Assembly (NCBI GenBank): GCA_937922985.1
Contig: CALAKV010000060.1
Span: forward strand, 1 to 8,847
Origin: an uncultured bacterium
Lineage (GTDB): Bacteria > Patescibacteriota > Saccharimonadia > Saccharimonadales > Saccharimonadaceae
Direction of reading: 5' to 3'
Length of the DNA stretch: 8,847 nt
The notes beneath the pieces are model-generated. The model searched no databases, was not told the origin of the DNA, and worked only from the letters and a program-made list of their open reading frames with translations. How positions within the stretch are numbered: position 1 is the first letter of the stretch; every line of letters starts with the position of its first letter. Below, piece after piece: positions 1-5,692 of the stretch. Made by a program: the position numbers and the translations under genes.

Positions 1-398
1 TAGTATTTTACATTACTCGTTTATGGAAATACGATCCGTTTGTTAAAATACCAAGATTAAACAAAGAATATCATGGAAAAATACAGTATGATCATAAAAA
101 AGGAAAAGGAGAAAAAAATGTTGATATAAAGATTTATCAAACTTTGCTTAATGTTGAAATAAAAATGGAATCAAATGAAATGAAGAGTGTGTCGTTAGAT
201 GGAAATATTGTATTAGAAAATGGCGATTACTATTTGTATTACATTTATAGAACCAGTCCTTTAGCAAAATACAGTGACAAGAATCCGATTCAGATTGGTG
301 CATGTAGAATGGATCTTGAAAAAGCTGATAATATTATAGGTGTGTATTGGTCTAATAGAGGAACTAAAGGCGATATATTTTGGTCTAAAACTAAATAA
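1..398 (+). CDS. cap15: CBASS effector Cap15-like protein, C-terminal beta-barrel domain (5' end outside window)
   Basis: The reading frame is open from the left edge (first full codon at 3) to TAA at 396-398, giving 131 visible residues, so this is the 3' part of a longer gene. The pattern matches my memory of the SMODS-associating 2TM beta-strand-rich domain of Cap15: LWKYDPFVKIP (7-17) and YHGKI (23-27) after the missing membrane helices; IKIYQ (42-46), SNEMKSVS (57-64), YYLYYIY (76-82), P86, NPIQIGAC (94-101), and a closing IIGVYWSNRGTKGDI (111-125). In known systems a CD-NTase makes a cyclic nucleotide on phage infection; Cap15 binds it with the barrel and its helices disrupt the inner membrane. 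The CD-NTase and helices would lie left of the window. Four of five arginines use AGA, unlike the neighbours. A TTG at 144 is an internal codon, not a start. The family call is by eye; a stand-alone member without a cyclase is possible. Confidence 0.7.
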   Translation, partial: VFYITRLWKYDPFVKIPRLNKEYHGKIQYDHKKGKGEKNVDIKIYQTLLNVEIKMESNEMKSVSLDGNIVLENGDYYLYYIYRTSPLAKYSDKNPIQIGACRMDLEKADNIIGVYWSNRGTKGDIFWSKTK

Positions 399-411
399 TT
401 TTAATTTCCGC

Positions 412-441
412 TTGCGCTTAACCCATTCAAAGTGTTATAAT
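412..441 (+). promoter_or_regulatory. Putative sigma-70-type promoter for the HU-family gene
   Basis: A perfect -10 TATAAT (436-441) is preceded by an extended -10 TGT (433-435). A weak -35 TTGCGC (412-417) lies 18 nt upstream. Transcription would begin near 448, giving a leader of about 195 nt. No better -10 was seen nearer the gene; TGCTATAGC at 603-611 looks like an extended -10 but lacks the conserved final T. Confidence 0.5.
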
Positions 442-447
442 TGAAGC

Positions 448-643
448 AGGAAATCAAGCACTTTTAAGAGAATAACTTGGTGATTTTGGCGAGGTGAAAG
501 GAGGAATCTTTAAACCTTTATAGCGAATCAATAAAAGTTCTATACCACTTTTAAAAATTTGCTAAGCACATTTAAGAATCATCTATAGTATTTTTAATTA
601 ACTGCTATAGCAAAACAAATCAAAAGCCTTTTAAGGAGGAAGA
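448..643 (+). promoter_or_regulatory. Long untranslated leader of the HU-family gene, possible cis-regulatory RNA or operator region
   Basis: No coding frame is supported here. The stretch holds an internal Shine-Dalgarno-like AAAGGAGG (497-504) with no start codon at a usable distance; a near-identical direct repeat AAGCACTTTTAAGA / AAGCACATTTAAGA (456-469 and 564-577, 13 of 14 matching); a perfect 10-bp palindrome TGCTATAGCA (603-612); and CTATAG at 583-588 and 605-610, which could pair as a 6-bp stem. The real Shine-Dalgarno AAGGAGG (633-639) lies only 4 nt before the ATG. I recognise no known riboswitch. It may bind a protein, perhaps HU itself, or be a remnant of an insertion next to the defence gene. 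Confidence 0.35.
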
Positions 644-1081
644 ATGAGTCTTAAATATAAAGTTGTTCAACTTGTAAATCCTGCTAAGCATGAAGAGCCA
701 AAAAAGTTTTATGCTCAACTGGCTGAAGCTGGCCGTGTTGATCTAGATGAAATTGCTAATAGTATTTCAGAAACCTCAACCACGGTGAGCCATATTGATG
801 TGCATGCGGTGCTACTAGCATTAACAGATGAGCTTTTAAAACGATTGGAACGAGGCGAAAGTGTTCATCTTGGGAAACTTGGTTATTTTCATACAACTAT
901 TCAATCTAAAGGTCAAGCTAAAGAATCTGATGTAACAGCAAGCTCGATTGAAGGTGTGAAAGTTCGTTTTGTGGCAGGTGGGGCCTTAAAAGATAAACTA
1001 AAATCAGCACACTTTGAAAAGGTTGAAAAAGCCAAAACTACTGAGCCAAAACCAACCGAAAACAAGCCGGCGGGTGCTTAA
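644..1081 (+). CDS. HU-family DNA-binding protein of the HU-HIG type
   Basis: 145 residues. HU-like proteins bind DNA as dimers, bend it and compact the nucleoid. The sequence follows the longer HU-HIG form common in Bacteroidota rather than the 90-residue canonical HU: it begins MSLKYKVVQLVNP, has PKKFYAQ (19-25), a helical dimerisation part (about 34-70), the turn VHLGKLGYFHTTIQSKG (74-90) and the strand VTASSIEGVKVRF (97-109). A low-complexity tail rich in Lys, Pro and Thr (about 130-145) follows. The start fits the family and has a strong but close Shine-Dalgarno (4 nt spacing), unlike Bacteroidota genes, which generally lack one. It forms a single-gene unit with a long leader and its own terminator. 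Arginine codons are CGT/CGA, matching the rest of the window but not the Cap15-like gene. The family is fairly sure; the cellular role is inferred. Confidence 0.82.
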   Translation: MSLKYKVVQLVNPAKHEEPKKFYAQLAEAGRVDLDEIANSISETSTTVSHIDVHAVLLALTDELLKRLERGESVHLGKLGYFHTTIQSKGQAKESDVTASSIEGVKVRFVAGGALKDKLKSAHFEKVEKAKTTEPKPTENKPAGA

Positions 1082-1100
1082 AATTAGCTAAAGTAAAAAG

Positions 1101-1161
1101 TTTAAAACCAGTTTTGAATAGTAAAAACAGCTATCGGGCTGGTTTTAAAATTGGTTTTTTT
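1101..1161 (+). terminator. Intrinsic terminator after the HU-family gene, with two alternative stems
   Basis: The left arm can pair in two registers because TGGTTTT occurs twice downstream. Register one pairs 1101-1111 with 1139-1149 (11 bp). Register two pairs 1104-1118 with 1144-1158 (15 bp including two G-U pairs), placing the base of the stem in the T run 1155-1161. Register two looks like the terminator. Confidence 0.6.
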
Positions 1162-1162
1162 G

Positions 1163-1171
1163 TGCTAAAAT
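1163..1171 (+). promoter_or_regulatory. Extended -10 promoter of the femX-like gene
   Basis: TGC followed by TAAAAT (1166-1171) starts right after the T run of the upstream terminator. No convincing -35 is seen at 16-18 nt. The start of transcription would fall near 1178, only about 3 nt before the ATG at 1181, so the message may be leaderless. An AGAGG at 1172-1176 could act as a Shine-Dalgarno only if transcription starts further upstream. Confidence 0.45.
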
Positions 1172-1180
1172 AGAGGATAT

Positions 1181-2191
1181 ATGAAAAGCCTTGTAGAGAT
1201 TTTAAAAGAAGAATATCAAAACTATTGCCAAGATAAAAACATTGACTGGTTGCAAAGTGTAGAATTTGCCGAAATGCGCAAGAAGCGTGGCGCAGAGTGC
1301 TATTTTGTGGCGTTAAAAAATGATGAAAATATTAAAGTTGCTGGGCTAATTTCTAGCAAAAATAAGCGTTTCGATTTGGTGATGGTTGAGCAAAATGGTG
1401 TTTCGCAAGCAGATTTTGTGGATTTCTTAGTGAAGAGCGAAGAATTTGCACGCAGGTGTGGAGCGATTTCGTATCGGATTTTACCAAAAGTGGTGCGTGC
1501 GCTTCGTAATGATAGGCTTGAAATTATTGAAAGCAACAATCTTGATTGGCTGGATAAACCGCTACTAAAAGCTAGTTTTAAATATCATTCTGGCTTTAAA
1601 CACGAGTTTGATATGGACGTAAATATGCACGTTTATTTGAAAGACTTAACAGAGTTAAGCGAAGATGATGTGGCTTCAACTTATAACCAAACTACACGCC
1701 GAAATTTGCGCGCGGCAATAAAAAAAGGCGTGAATGCTCGCAAAATTGAAGAGAGTGAGTTTTCTGATTTTGTGGCGATTTTGAAGAGTTCGAACCAGAA
1801 AAATGGTGTTGGCACGCGAGATGAAGAATATTATCACAATTTAAAAACTTGTTTTGGCGAGCAAGCGCATTTTATGGGTGTAGAATTTGAGGGTAAACTA
1901 ATTTCTGCTGGCGTGTTTATCTTTTCGAAAAATGAAGTTGTTTATTTTGAAGGCGGAACTCTTCAAAAATATCGCAAGATTCCAGCTTCAACATTTTTGC
2001 AAGATTATATGATTAAAGAAGCAATTCGTGCGGGAGCTTCGAAATATAATTTTTATGGCATTACGGCAGAACCAAAGGCGAGTTTGTTGCGTTTTAAAGC
2101 TGGTTTTCGCGGTGTGGCGGTTGAATATGCTGGTGAATATCGCAAACGTTATTTGGTGCGAACAATTAAAGCAAAATTTTTTCGAAAATAG
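1181..2191 (+). CDS. FemX/FemAB-like peptidoglycan bridge aminoacyltransferase
   Basis: 336 residues, close to the size of Weissella FemX (about 335) and shorter than staphylococcal FemA/B, which carry an inserted coiled-coil arm. Fem enzymes transfer an amino acid from aminoacyl-tRNA to the peptide of a cell-wall precursor, building interpeptide bridges at the inner face of the membrane. Family signs: TTRRNLRAAIKKGV (171-184), matching the conserved T.R..I..A...G motif; YFEGGT (255-260); YNFYGIT (289-295); and RFKAGFRGVAVEYAGEY (304-320), matching the family's terminal FK.GFGG...E..G block. Two tandem GNAT-like folds are expected. No signal peptide or membrane helix is seen, as expected for a cytoplasmic enzyme. 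It is transcribed alone, and the next gene's -35 begins 2 nt after its stop. The amino acid transferred cannot be told. Family membership is secure; the exact step is not. Confidence 0.85.
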   Translation: MKSLVEILKEEYQNYCQDKNIDWLQSVEFAEMRKKRGAECYFVALKNDENIKVAGLISSKNKRFDLVMVEQNGVSQADFVDFLVKSEEFARRCGAISYRILPKVVRALRNDRLEIIESNNLDWLDKPLLKASFKYHSGFKHEFDMDVNMHVYLKDLTELSEDDVASTYNQTTRRNLRAAIKKGVNARKIEESEFSDFVAILKSSNQKNGVGTRDEEYYHNLKTCFGEQAHFMGVEFEGKLISAGVFIFSKNEVVYFEGGTLQKYRKIPASTFLQDYMIKEAIRAGASKYNFYGITAEPKASLLRFKAGFRGVAVEYAGEYRKRYLVRTIKAKFFRK

Positions 2192-2192
2192 T

Positions 2193-2221
2193 TTGACATT
2201 TTGAATTTTAGGCATTAGAAT
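2193..2221 (+). promoter_or_regulatory. Near-consensus sigma-70-type promoter for the 2270 gene
   Basis: Perfect -35 TTGACA (2193-2198), 17-nt spacer, -10 TAGAAT (2216-2221). It lies directly behind the femX-like stop codon. Transcription would begin near 2228, giving a leader of about 42 nt. By sequence it is the strongest promoter in the window. Confidence 0.75.
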
Positions 2222-2269
2222 AAAGATACGAGGATTATCCTTAGTAAATTTAAAGGCAGGTCTAAAATT

Positions 2270-2662
2270 ATGGCTGGAAGACTTTTAATGGAAGATATTG
2301 AACGAGATTATCATCGGGTTGTAAATCTTTCAGAAAAAAATATTGAGCTTAGTGAGTTGATGAATGACGTTTATCTTGAACGCAGCGATGCTTTAAACGA
2401 AGTTTTTAGTTGTTGGAGTAAGTTTGGCGAAGTGAAGACTAATCTTTCAAAAGTCGAAAAGCGGTTCAAAAAAGGCGAAATTGGAGAATGCGAATATCAA
2501 CAATGTTTCGATGAATTTTATTATCGCAAGCGTTGTGCGAAAAGAGCTTCAAAAAGATACAAAGAAGCCGATAATGAGATTCGTAAATTGCGAAAAGGAA
2601 AGGAAGAAATCAAGCAGTTGCTTAATTCTCGAATTTTTAGTGAAACGACTAATAGTACTTAA
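2270..2662 (+). CDS. Unrecognised small charged, probably coiled-coil protein
   Basis: 130 residues; I do not recognise the family. Most of the chain is predicted helix rich in Lys, Arg and Glu, with heptad-like spacing in about 10-45 and 52-118. Four cysteines (C48, C74, C79, C89) are notable in so small a protein, but they do not form a standard zinc motif. There is no signal peptide or membrane segment, so it is probably cytoplasmic. The C-terminal end is Ser/Thr-rich (122-130). The ATG at 2270 follows a weak AGGCAGG (2254-2260) at 9 nt; the in-frame ATG at 2288 is a less likely alternative. It sits in its own transcription unit between a near-consensus promoter and a clear terminator. The next gene has the same arrangement and a similar charged helical character, but I see no alignable similarity between the two. 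No function is proposed. Confidence 0.75.
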   Translation: MAGRLLMEDIERDYHRVVNLSEKNIELSELMNDVYLERSDALNEVFSCWSKFGEVKTNLSKVEKRFKKGEIGECEYQQCFDEFYYRKRCAKRASKRYKEADNEIRKLRKGKEEIKQLLNSRIFSETTNST

Positions 2663-2667
2663 AATTC

Positions 2668-2695
2668 AAAAATCGCTCAGAAAGGGCGATTTTTT
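2668..2695 (+). terminator. Intrinsic terminator after the 2270 gene
   Basis: A stem of 2668-2676 paired with 2686-2694, extended inward by 2677-2678 with 2684-2685 (one G-U pair), leaves a five-base loop AGAAA and ends in a run of six T. The next promoter's -35 starts two bases after the T run. Confidence 0.85.
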
Positions 2696-2696
2696 G

Positions 2697-2725
2697 TTGA
2701 CTAAAATTATTTTTTATGTTAGAAT
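2697..2725 (+). promoter_or_regulatory. Near-consensus extended -10 promoter for the 2783 gene
   Basis: -35 TTGACT (2697-2702), 17-nt spacer, -10 TAGAAT (2720-2725) with an extended -10 TGT (2717-2719). The -10 hexamer and spacing match those of the promoter at 2193-2221. The leader would be about 51 nt. Confidence 0.75.
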
Positions 2726-2766
2726 ATATTTTGTCTTTAGCTAGAGCTTTAGATAAATTTTCATAA

Positions 2767-2773
2767 GAGGAGG
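2767..2773 (+). promoter_or_regulatory. Ribosome binding site that decides the start of the 2783 gene
   Basis: GAGGAGG lies 9 nt before ATG at 2783. The in-frame TTG at 2774 touches it directly and cannot be used with it, so the start is placed at 2783. Confidence 0.8.
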
Positions 2774-2782
2774 TTGCTGCTT

Positions 2783-3304
2783 ATGGCAACAATAGAAATC
2801 TTTATAGGAAAACACGGTACTTTCTTGATTCAGTCTACTTCTGAGGACAGTGATTTTATGTCAGTCGTTGAGCAATATGAAAGTATTACGGGTGAAGCAG
2901 CTAAATGGCGAGAAGTTTGTGAAACACAAAAACGCGCCAAAGCTTTATGTGACTCACACTATTCAGCAGAAGATGAGCTTAAATTTTATGAAAAACAGCT
3001 TGTCGATGCTGCAAAATGTCGCCGTGCTTTGATAAATCAAATCACTAAGATTTCAAATTATCTTGCAAGCCCAGCTTCTAGCAAAAATTCTAAAATCGAT
3101 AAAGAGATAAAGAATATTGAAATAATCCAAAAGATGCTCAACTTTATCGATAGAGAAGTTATTCCGAAGCTATTGACCGTGGTTCGCGGCTTAGAAAAGG
3201 AAGAAAAAAAGCGAGTCATTCAAACTCGCCGTATCCGTAGCTCTAACTACAAAGACAAAAGATATATTCGCAGGGTAAAAGAAACACCCAGACCAACCTC
3301 ATAA
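2783..3304 (+). CDS. Unrecognised charged helical protein with a basic tail
   Basis: 173 residues; no family recognised. A short N-terminal stretch (about 1-18, MATIEIFIGK onward) looks like a beta hairpin. Helix follows (about 25-95, with cysteines C46, C56, C79), then a Ser-rich break (96-103), a second helical segment (104-138), and a strongly basic, probably disordered tail from about 141 to 173. The tail suggests binding to nucleic acid or another acidic partner; this is inference from charge only. No signal peptide or membrane helix is seen. Start chosen by the Shine-Dalgarno at 2767-2773. The gene is a single-gene unit: strong promoter before it, a nested hairpin beginning at its stop codon and an intrinsic terminator after it. 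It is paired with the 2270 gene by position, promoter type and composition, though not by visible sequence similarity. Confidence 0.75.
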   Translation: MATIEIFIGKHGTFLIQSTSEDSDFMSVVEQYESITGEAAKWREVCETQKRAKALCDSHYSAEDELKFYEKQLVDAAKCRRALINQITKISNYLASPASSKNSKIDKEIKNIEIIQKMLNFIDREVIPKLLTVVRGLEKEEKKRVIQTRRIRSSNYKDKRYIRRVKETPRPTS

Positions 3305-3355
3305 ACGCAATTGCGACATTGCTCGCTCTAATAAGAGAGCAACACGGATTGCGTT
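3304..3355 (+). other. Nested hairpin in the 3' UTR of the 2783 gene, possible small RNA element
   Basis: An outer stem pairs AACGCAAT (3304-3311) with ATTGCGTT (3348-3355), 8 bp with no mismatch. Inside it TTGCTC (3319-3324) and TCT (3327-3329) pair with GAGCAA (3337-3342) and AGA (3334-3336), giving 9 bp with a two-base bulge and an AATA loop. There is no T run after it; the true terminator comes 13 nt later. It lies between stop codon and terminator, so it should be in the message. It could protect the 3' end, bind a protein, or be part of a 3' UTR-derived small RNA. Confidence 0.45.
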
Positions 3356-3368
3356 CACATAAACTCTC

Positions 3369-3393
3369 AACCGCTTAAAATGAGCGGTTTTTT
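3369..3393 (+). terminator. Intrinsic terminator after the 2783 gene
   Basis: AACCGCT (3369-3375) pairs with AGCGGTT (3383-3389), extended by a T-G pair at 3376/3382, with a loop of five bases and a T run to 3393. Confidence 0.85.
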
Positions 3394-3394
3394 C

Positions 3395-3423
3395 TTTACG
3401 CCTATGTTTTTTTATGTTAAAAT
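3395..3423 (+). promoter_or_regulatory. Promoter of the desulfurase-thioredoxin operon
   Basis: -35 TTTACG (3395-3400), 17-nt spacer, -10 TAAAAT (3418-3423) with an extended -10 TGT (3415-3417). It starts two bases after the preceding T run. The leader would be about 23 nt. Confidence 0.65.
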
Positions 3424-3437
3424 GGTAAAAGTTAAAG

Positions 3438-3444
3438 AAGGAGG
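3438..3444 (+). promoter_or_regulatory. Ribosome binding site supporting a TTG start at 3453
   Basis: AAGGAGG lies 8 nt before TTG at 3453, an ideal distance. No ATG or GTG is in frame nearby, and SufS-like homology begins within a few codons, so the unusual TTG start is supported. Confidence 0.75.
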
Positions 3445-3452
3445 TTTGAGTT

Positions 3453-4598
3453 TTGGATGATTTTAAATATTTGCCAGAAAATGCTCATTATTTTGATTCG
3501 GCGTGCCAATCTTTGCGCCCGCAACCAGTTTTAGATGCTTTAAATGATTACTATTCAAATTTTAATTCTTGTGGCGAGCGTGTAAAATATGCTTGGGGTA
3601 AAAAAGTTGATGAAAAGGTTGAAGAAACTCGCGAGGCGGTTTTAGATTTATTAAAGCTAAAAGAAAAAGATTATTTTGTGAGTTTTACACTTAACACAAC
3701 CTATGGTTTAAATTTATTGCTTTCGCAACTTGAATTGCCCGTTTCGAAAGTTGTAACTAGCGAGATTGAACATAATTCAGTTTTTCTTTCAACAATTGAA
3801 TTCGCTAAAAAACACCAAATTGAACGAATCGTGCTTGAGCGTGAAGAAGACGGCTCGATTTCGCTCGAGACTGATTTTTCGAAAGCTTTGGTCGTAGTTA
3901 ATGCGGTTTCGAATATTGATGGGCGACGACTCGAAAATATCAAAAAACTAGTGAAGAAAATTAAACAACAAGGCGGATTTATAATTATTGATGCGGCACA
4001 AGCTCTAGGTTCAAGCTATGAATTGCTCCAAAAAGTTCCAGCAGATGCGATCGTTTCGAGTGCGCACAAGATGTATTCGGCAAGCCTTGGAATTATGATT
4101 GTGCGAAAAGATTTTGCAAAATTTATAAAAACTTCTTTTGTTGGTGGTGGAATGGTTTCGGGCGTTTCGAAAGAATCCTATGAAGTTTTGGGCGATGAAC
4201 ATATTTATGCTCTATTTGAGCCGGGTTTGCAGGCTTGGGGTGAAATTATCGCTTTAAAAACAGCAATTGATTGGCTAAAAAAGCAAAAGAAAACTTCACG
4301 AGTTGATGAGTTTTCGAAAGATATTTTTGAGTTTTTAAAAAACCAAAAAGGTGTTAGTATTTTAAATAAAAAGCCAGCTCCTGTGATTAGTTTTTATCAT
4401 GACAAGCTTGATGCGCACTTAATTGCGCAAGCTTTGAGCGATGAAGGAATTATGGTGCGAAGCGGTTATTTTTGTGCGCATTACTATTTAAAAGAGGTTC
4501 GAAAATTACCACACTTAGTGCGAATTTCAATTGGTTTGCATAATACTGAGGCCGATGTTGTAAAATTGAAAGAAGTTTTGGAAAGGATTTTTAGCTGA
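3453..4598 (+). CDS. SufS/CsdA-like PLP-dependent cysteine desulfurase (aminotransferase class V)
   Basis: 381 residues, slightly shorter than typical SufS (about 406). Cysteine desulfurases remove sulfur from L-cysteine as a persulfide on a catalytic cysteine and pass it to Fe-S cluster assembly or tRNA thiolation. Visible signs: EHNS (106-109), equivalent to the EHHAN stacking histidine; IIIDAAQALG (177-186) with D180 and Q183 for the PLP ring; SAHKMYS (203-209) with K206 as the Schiff-base lysine; FEPGLQ (255-260), where SufS has FE.GTP; RSGYFCAH (336-343) with C341 as the persulfide cysteine; and VRISIGLHNT (356-365) with R357 for the substrate carboxylate. TTG start by Shine-Dalgarno. 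It shares one base with the next gene, so translation is probably coupled. No sufBCDU or nifU-like gene is in the window. Selenocysteine lyase activity is an alternative. Confidence 0.85.
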   Translation: MDDFKYLPENAHYFDSACQSLRPQPVLDALNDYYSNFNSCGERVKYAWGKKVDEKVEETREAVLDLLKLKEKDYFVSFTLNTTYGLNLLLSQLELPVSKVVTSEIEHNSVFLSTIEFAKKHQIERIVLEREEDGSISLETDFSKALVVVNAVSNIDGRRLENIKKLVKKIKQQGGFIIIDAAQALGSSYELLQKVPADAIVSSAHKMYSASLGIMIVRKDFAKFIKTSFVGGGMVSGVSKESYEVLGDEHIYALFEPGLQAWGEIIALKTAIDWLKKQKKTSRVDEFSKDIFEFLKNQKGVSILNKKPAPVISFYHDKLDAHLIAQALSDEGIMVRSGYFCAHYYLKEVRKLPHLVRISIGLHNTEADVVKLKEVLERIFS

Positions 4599-5677
4599 TG
4601 ATTTGTATTGCTGCATTTATAGTTTTGCTAATTATTTGGTTATTTACACCTGCTTTGAAGCTTTTTGGCTTTAAAAAACAAGCGAAATCAATCAATCAAA
4701 TGTTTAAAAAATCAATGCATTGTTTCTCGCGAAGAGTGACTTTACGTGCTTGTGATTCGAATTTTAAAGATGAGATTAAAAATTCAATTCTTCGAAAAAT
4801 AATTGTAAAGCACAAAAAATGGGTAAAACCAGTTTCTTGGGCGATTGAGGCGGTGGCCGGCTTGATTGTTCTAATTACAATTTGGTCTGTTCTAACGGTA
4901 ATTAAATCAGCTTTAGCACTATTTGTTTTTGGAACTTGCGATATTCAACGGCCAGCTTCTTGTGCACTAAATTCAACCGAAGCTTGCTCAATTGATGGCG
5001 GAAATACTGAAAATCCAATAGTTTCATGGTTTACAGATTGGGGGCAGATCTTTAATGCGATGCCTGCAAAATTTCGAAATTGGAATGCTCAAGATTATGT
5101 TGTAAAAAATTCAACTTATCGTGGTGAGTTCTCTAATGAAGTTTTGAAAGATGCGAGCGTGGCAATTGATATTTTTGACCCTGGCTGTATTGTTTGTCGG
5201 CGCTCATTTATAAATCAGAAAAATAGTGGATTCTTTAAAAATCATAAAACCTATCTTTTACCATATCCAATTGATGGAAAGTTTAAAAATTCTGAGTTGA
5301 TTTCGAAATATCTTGAAGCTATTCGAGGAATTCAACCTGAAAATGGTAAGAAGATTTCGGCTGAATGGATGATTGTTGAGAAGATTTTTACTGAAAAGGA
5401 CGAAAAAGGAGTTTTATTCCAAGAGAAGTTTAATGGCGAAAATCAAACTTCAACAACGGCGGAGGAAACTGAAAAGATTTTGCAAAGCTGGATTAAAGAT
5501 GCAGGTTATTCAGATACGCAAGTTGAGGAAATTTCAAAAAAAGCTAAAAGTGATGAAATCCAGAAGCGTATTAAAGAGAATATTCGAGTTGTAAATGAAG
5601 AAATTAAGACGAAGAGTATTCCAACTTTGATTTATGAAAACCAGAGGCACGAGGGTTTATATAAAGTTTCGAAATAA
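4598..5677 (+). CDS. Membrane-anchored thioredoxin-fold protein with extracytoplasmic CxxC motif
   Basis: 359 residues. A first membrane helix (about 1-20) is followed by a basic loop (21-79, many Lys/Arg, so cytoplasmic), a second helix (about 82-112), and a large domain that the positive-inside rule puts outside. That domain has VAIDIFDPGCIVCRRSF (188-204), a thioredoxin-like strand and helix with a C197-I-V-C200 pair, and near the end KSIPTLIY (339-346), which fits the cis-proline strand (P342). Between them lies an insertion of about 130 residues, mostly helical and charged, of the size seen in DsbA-like proteins. Extra cysteines (C114, C122, C130) stand just outside the membrane. The likely role is thiol-disulfide exchange at the cell surface. 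ATG 4598 overlaps the upstream stop by one base; AAAGGA (4582-4587) lies 10 nt before it. The fold is inferred from two motifs only; the partner is unknown. Confidence 0.65.
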   Translation: MICIAAFIVLLIIWLFTPALKLFGFKKQAKSINQMFKKSMHCFSRRVTLRACDSNFKDEIKNSILRKIIVKHKKWVKPVSWAIEAVAGLIVLITIWSVLTVIKSALALFVFGTCDIQRPASCALNSTEACSIDGGNTENPIVSWFTDWGQIFNAMPAKFRNWNAQDYVVKNSTYRGEFSNEVLKDASVAIDIFDPGCIVCRRSFINQKNSGFFKNHKTYLLPYPIDGKFKNSELISKYLEAIRGIQPENGKKISAEWMIVEKIFTEKDEKGVLFQEKFNGENQTSTTAEETEKILQSWIKDAGYSDTQVEEISKKAKSDEIQKRIKENIRVVNEEIKTKSIPTLIYENQRHEGLYKVSK

Positions 5678-5692
5678 TTTTTATAAAACCTC

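Noticed and set aside
144..398. Separate 84-residue gene starting at TTG 144
   Set aside because: The frame is open back to the window edge, the Cap15-like pattern begins well upstream, and no ribosome binding site precedes the TTG.
399..643. tRNA, known riboswitch or small gene in the leader
   Set aside because: No cloverleaf, no aptamer consensus that I recognise, and the only short frames (such as TTG 477) stop after a few codons.
2481..2744. Overlapping + strand frame across the end of the 2270 gene
   Set aside because: It runs through the intrinsic terminator and the next promoter and has no ribosome binding site.
2774..2782. TTG start for the 2783 gene
   Set aside because: It touches the Shine-Dalgarno; ATG 2783 is 9 nt away from it.
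4596..4598. TGA read as glycine, as in Gracilibacteria or Absconditabacteria
   Set aside because: TGA ends the desulfurase exactly where the family ends and overlaps the next ATG; no conserved glycine position in the window is encoded by TGA.
5651..5692. Terminator between the thioredoxin-fold gene and tuf
   Set aside because: The arms 5651-5661 and 5682-5692 pair with one mismatch, but the stem spans the stop codon, is AT-rich and lacks a clean T run. It may still slow polymerase.
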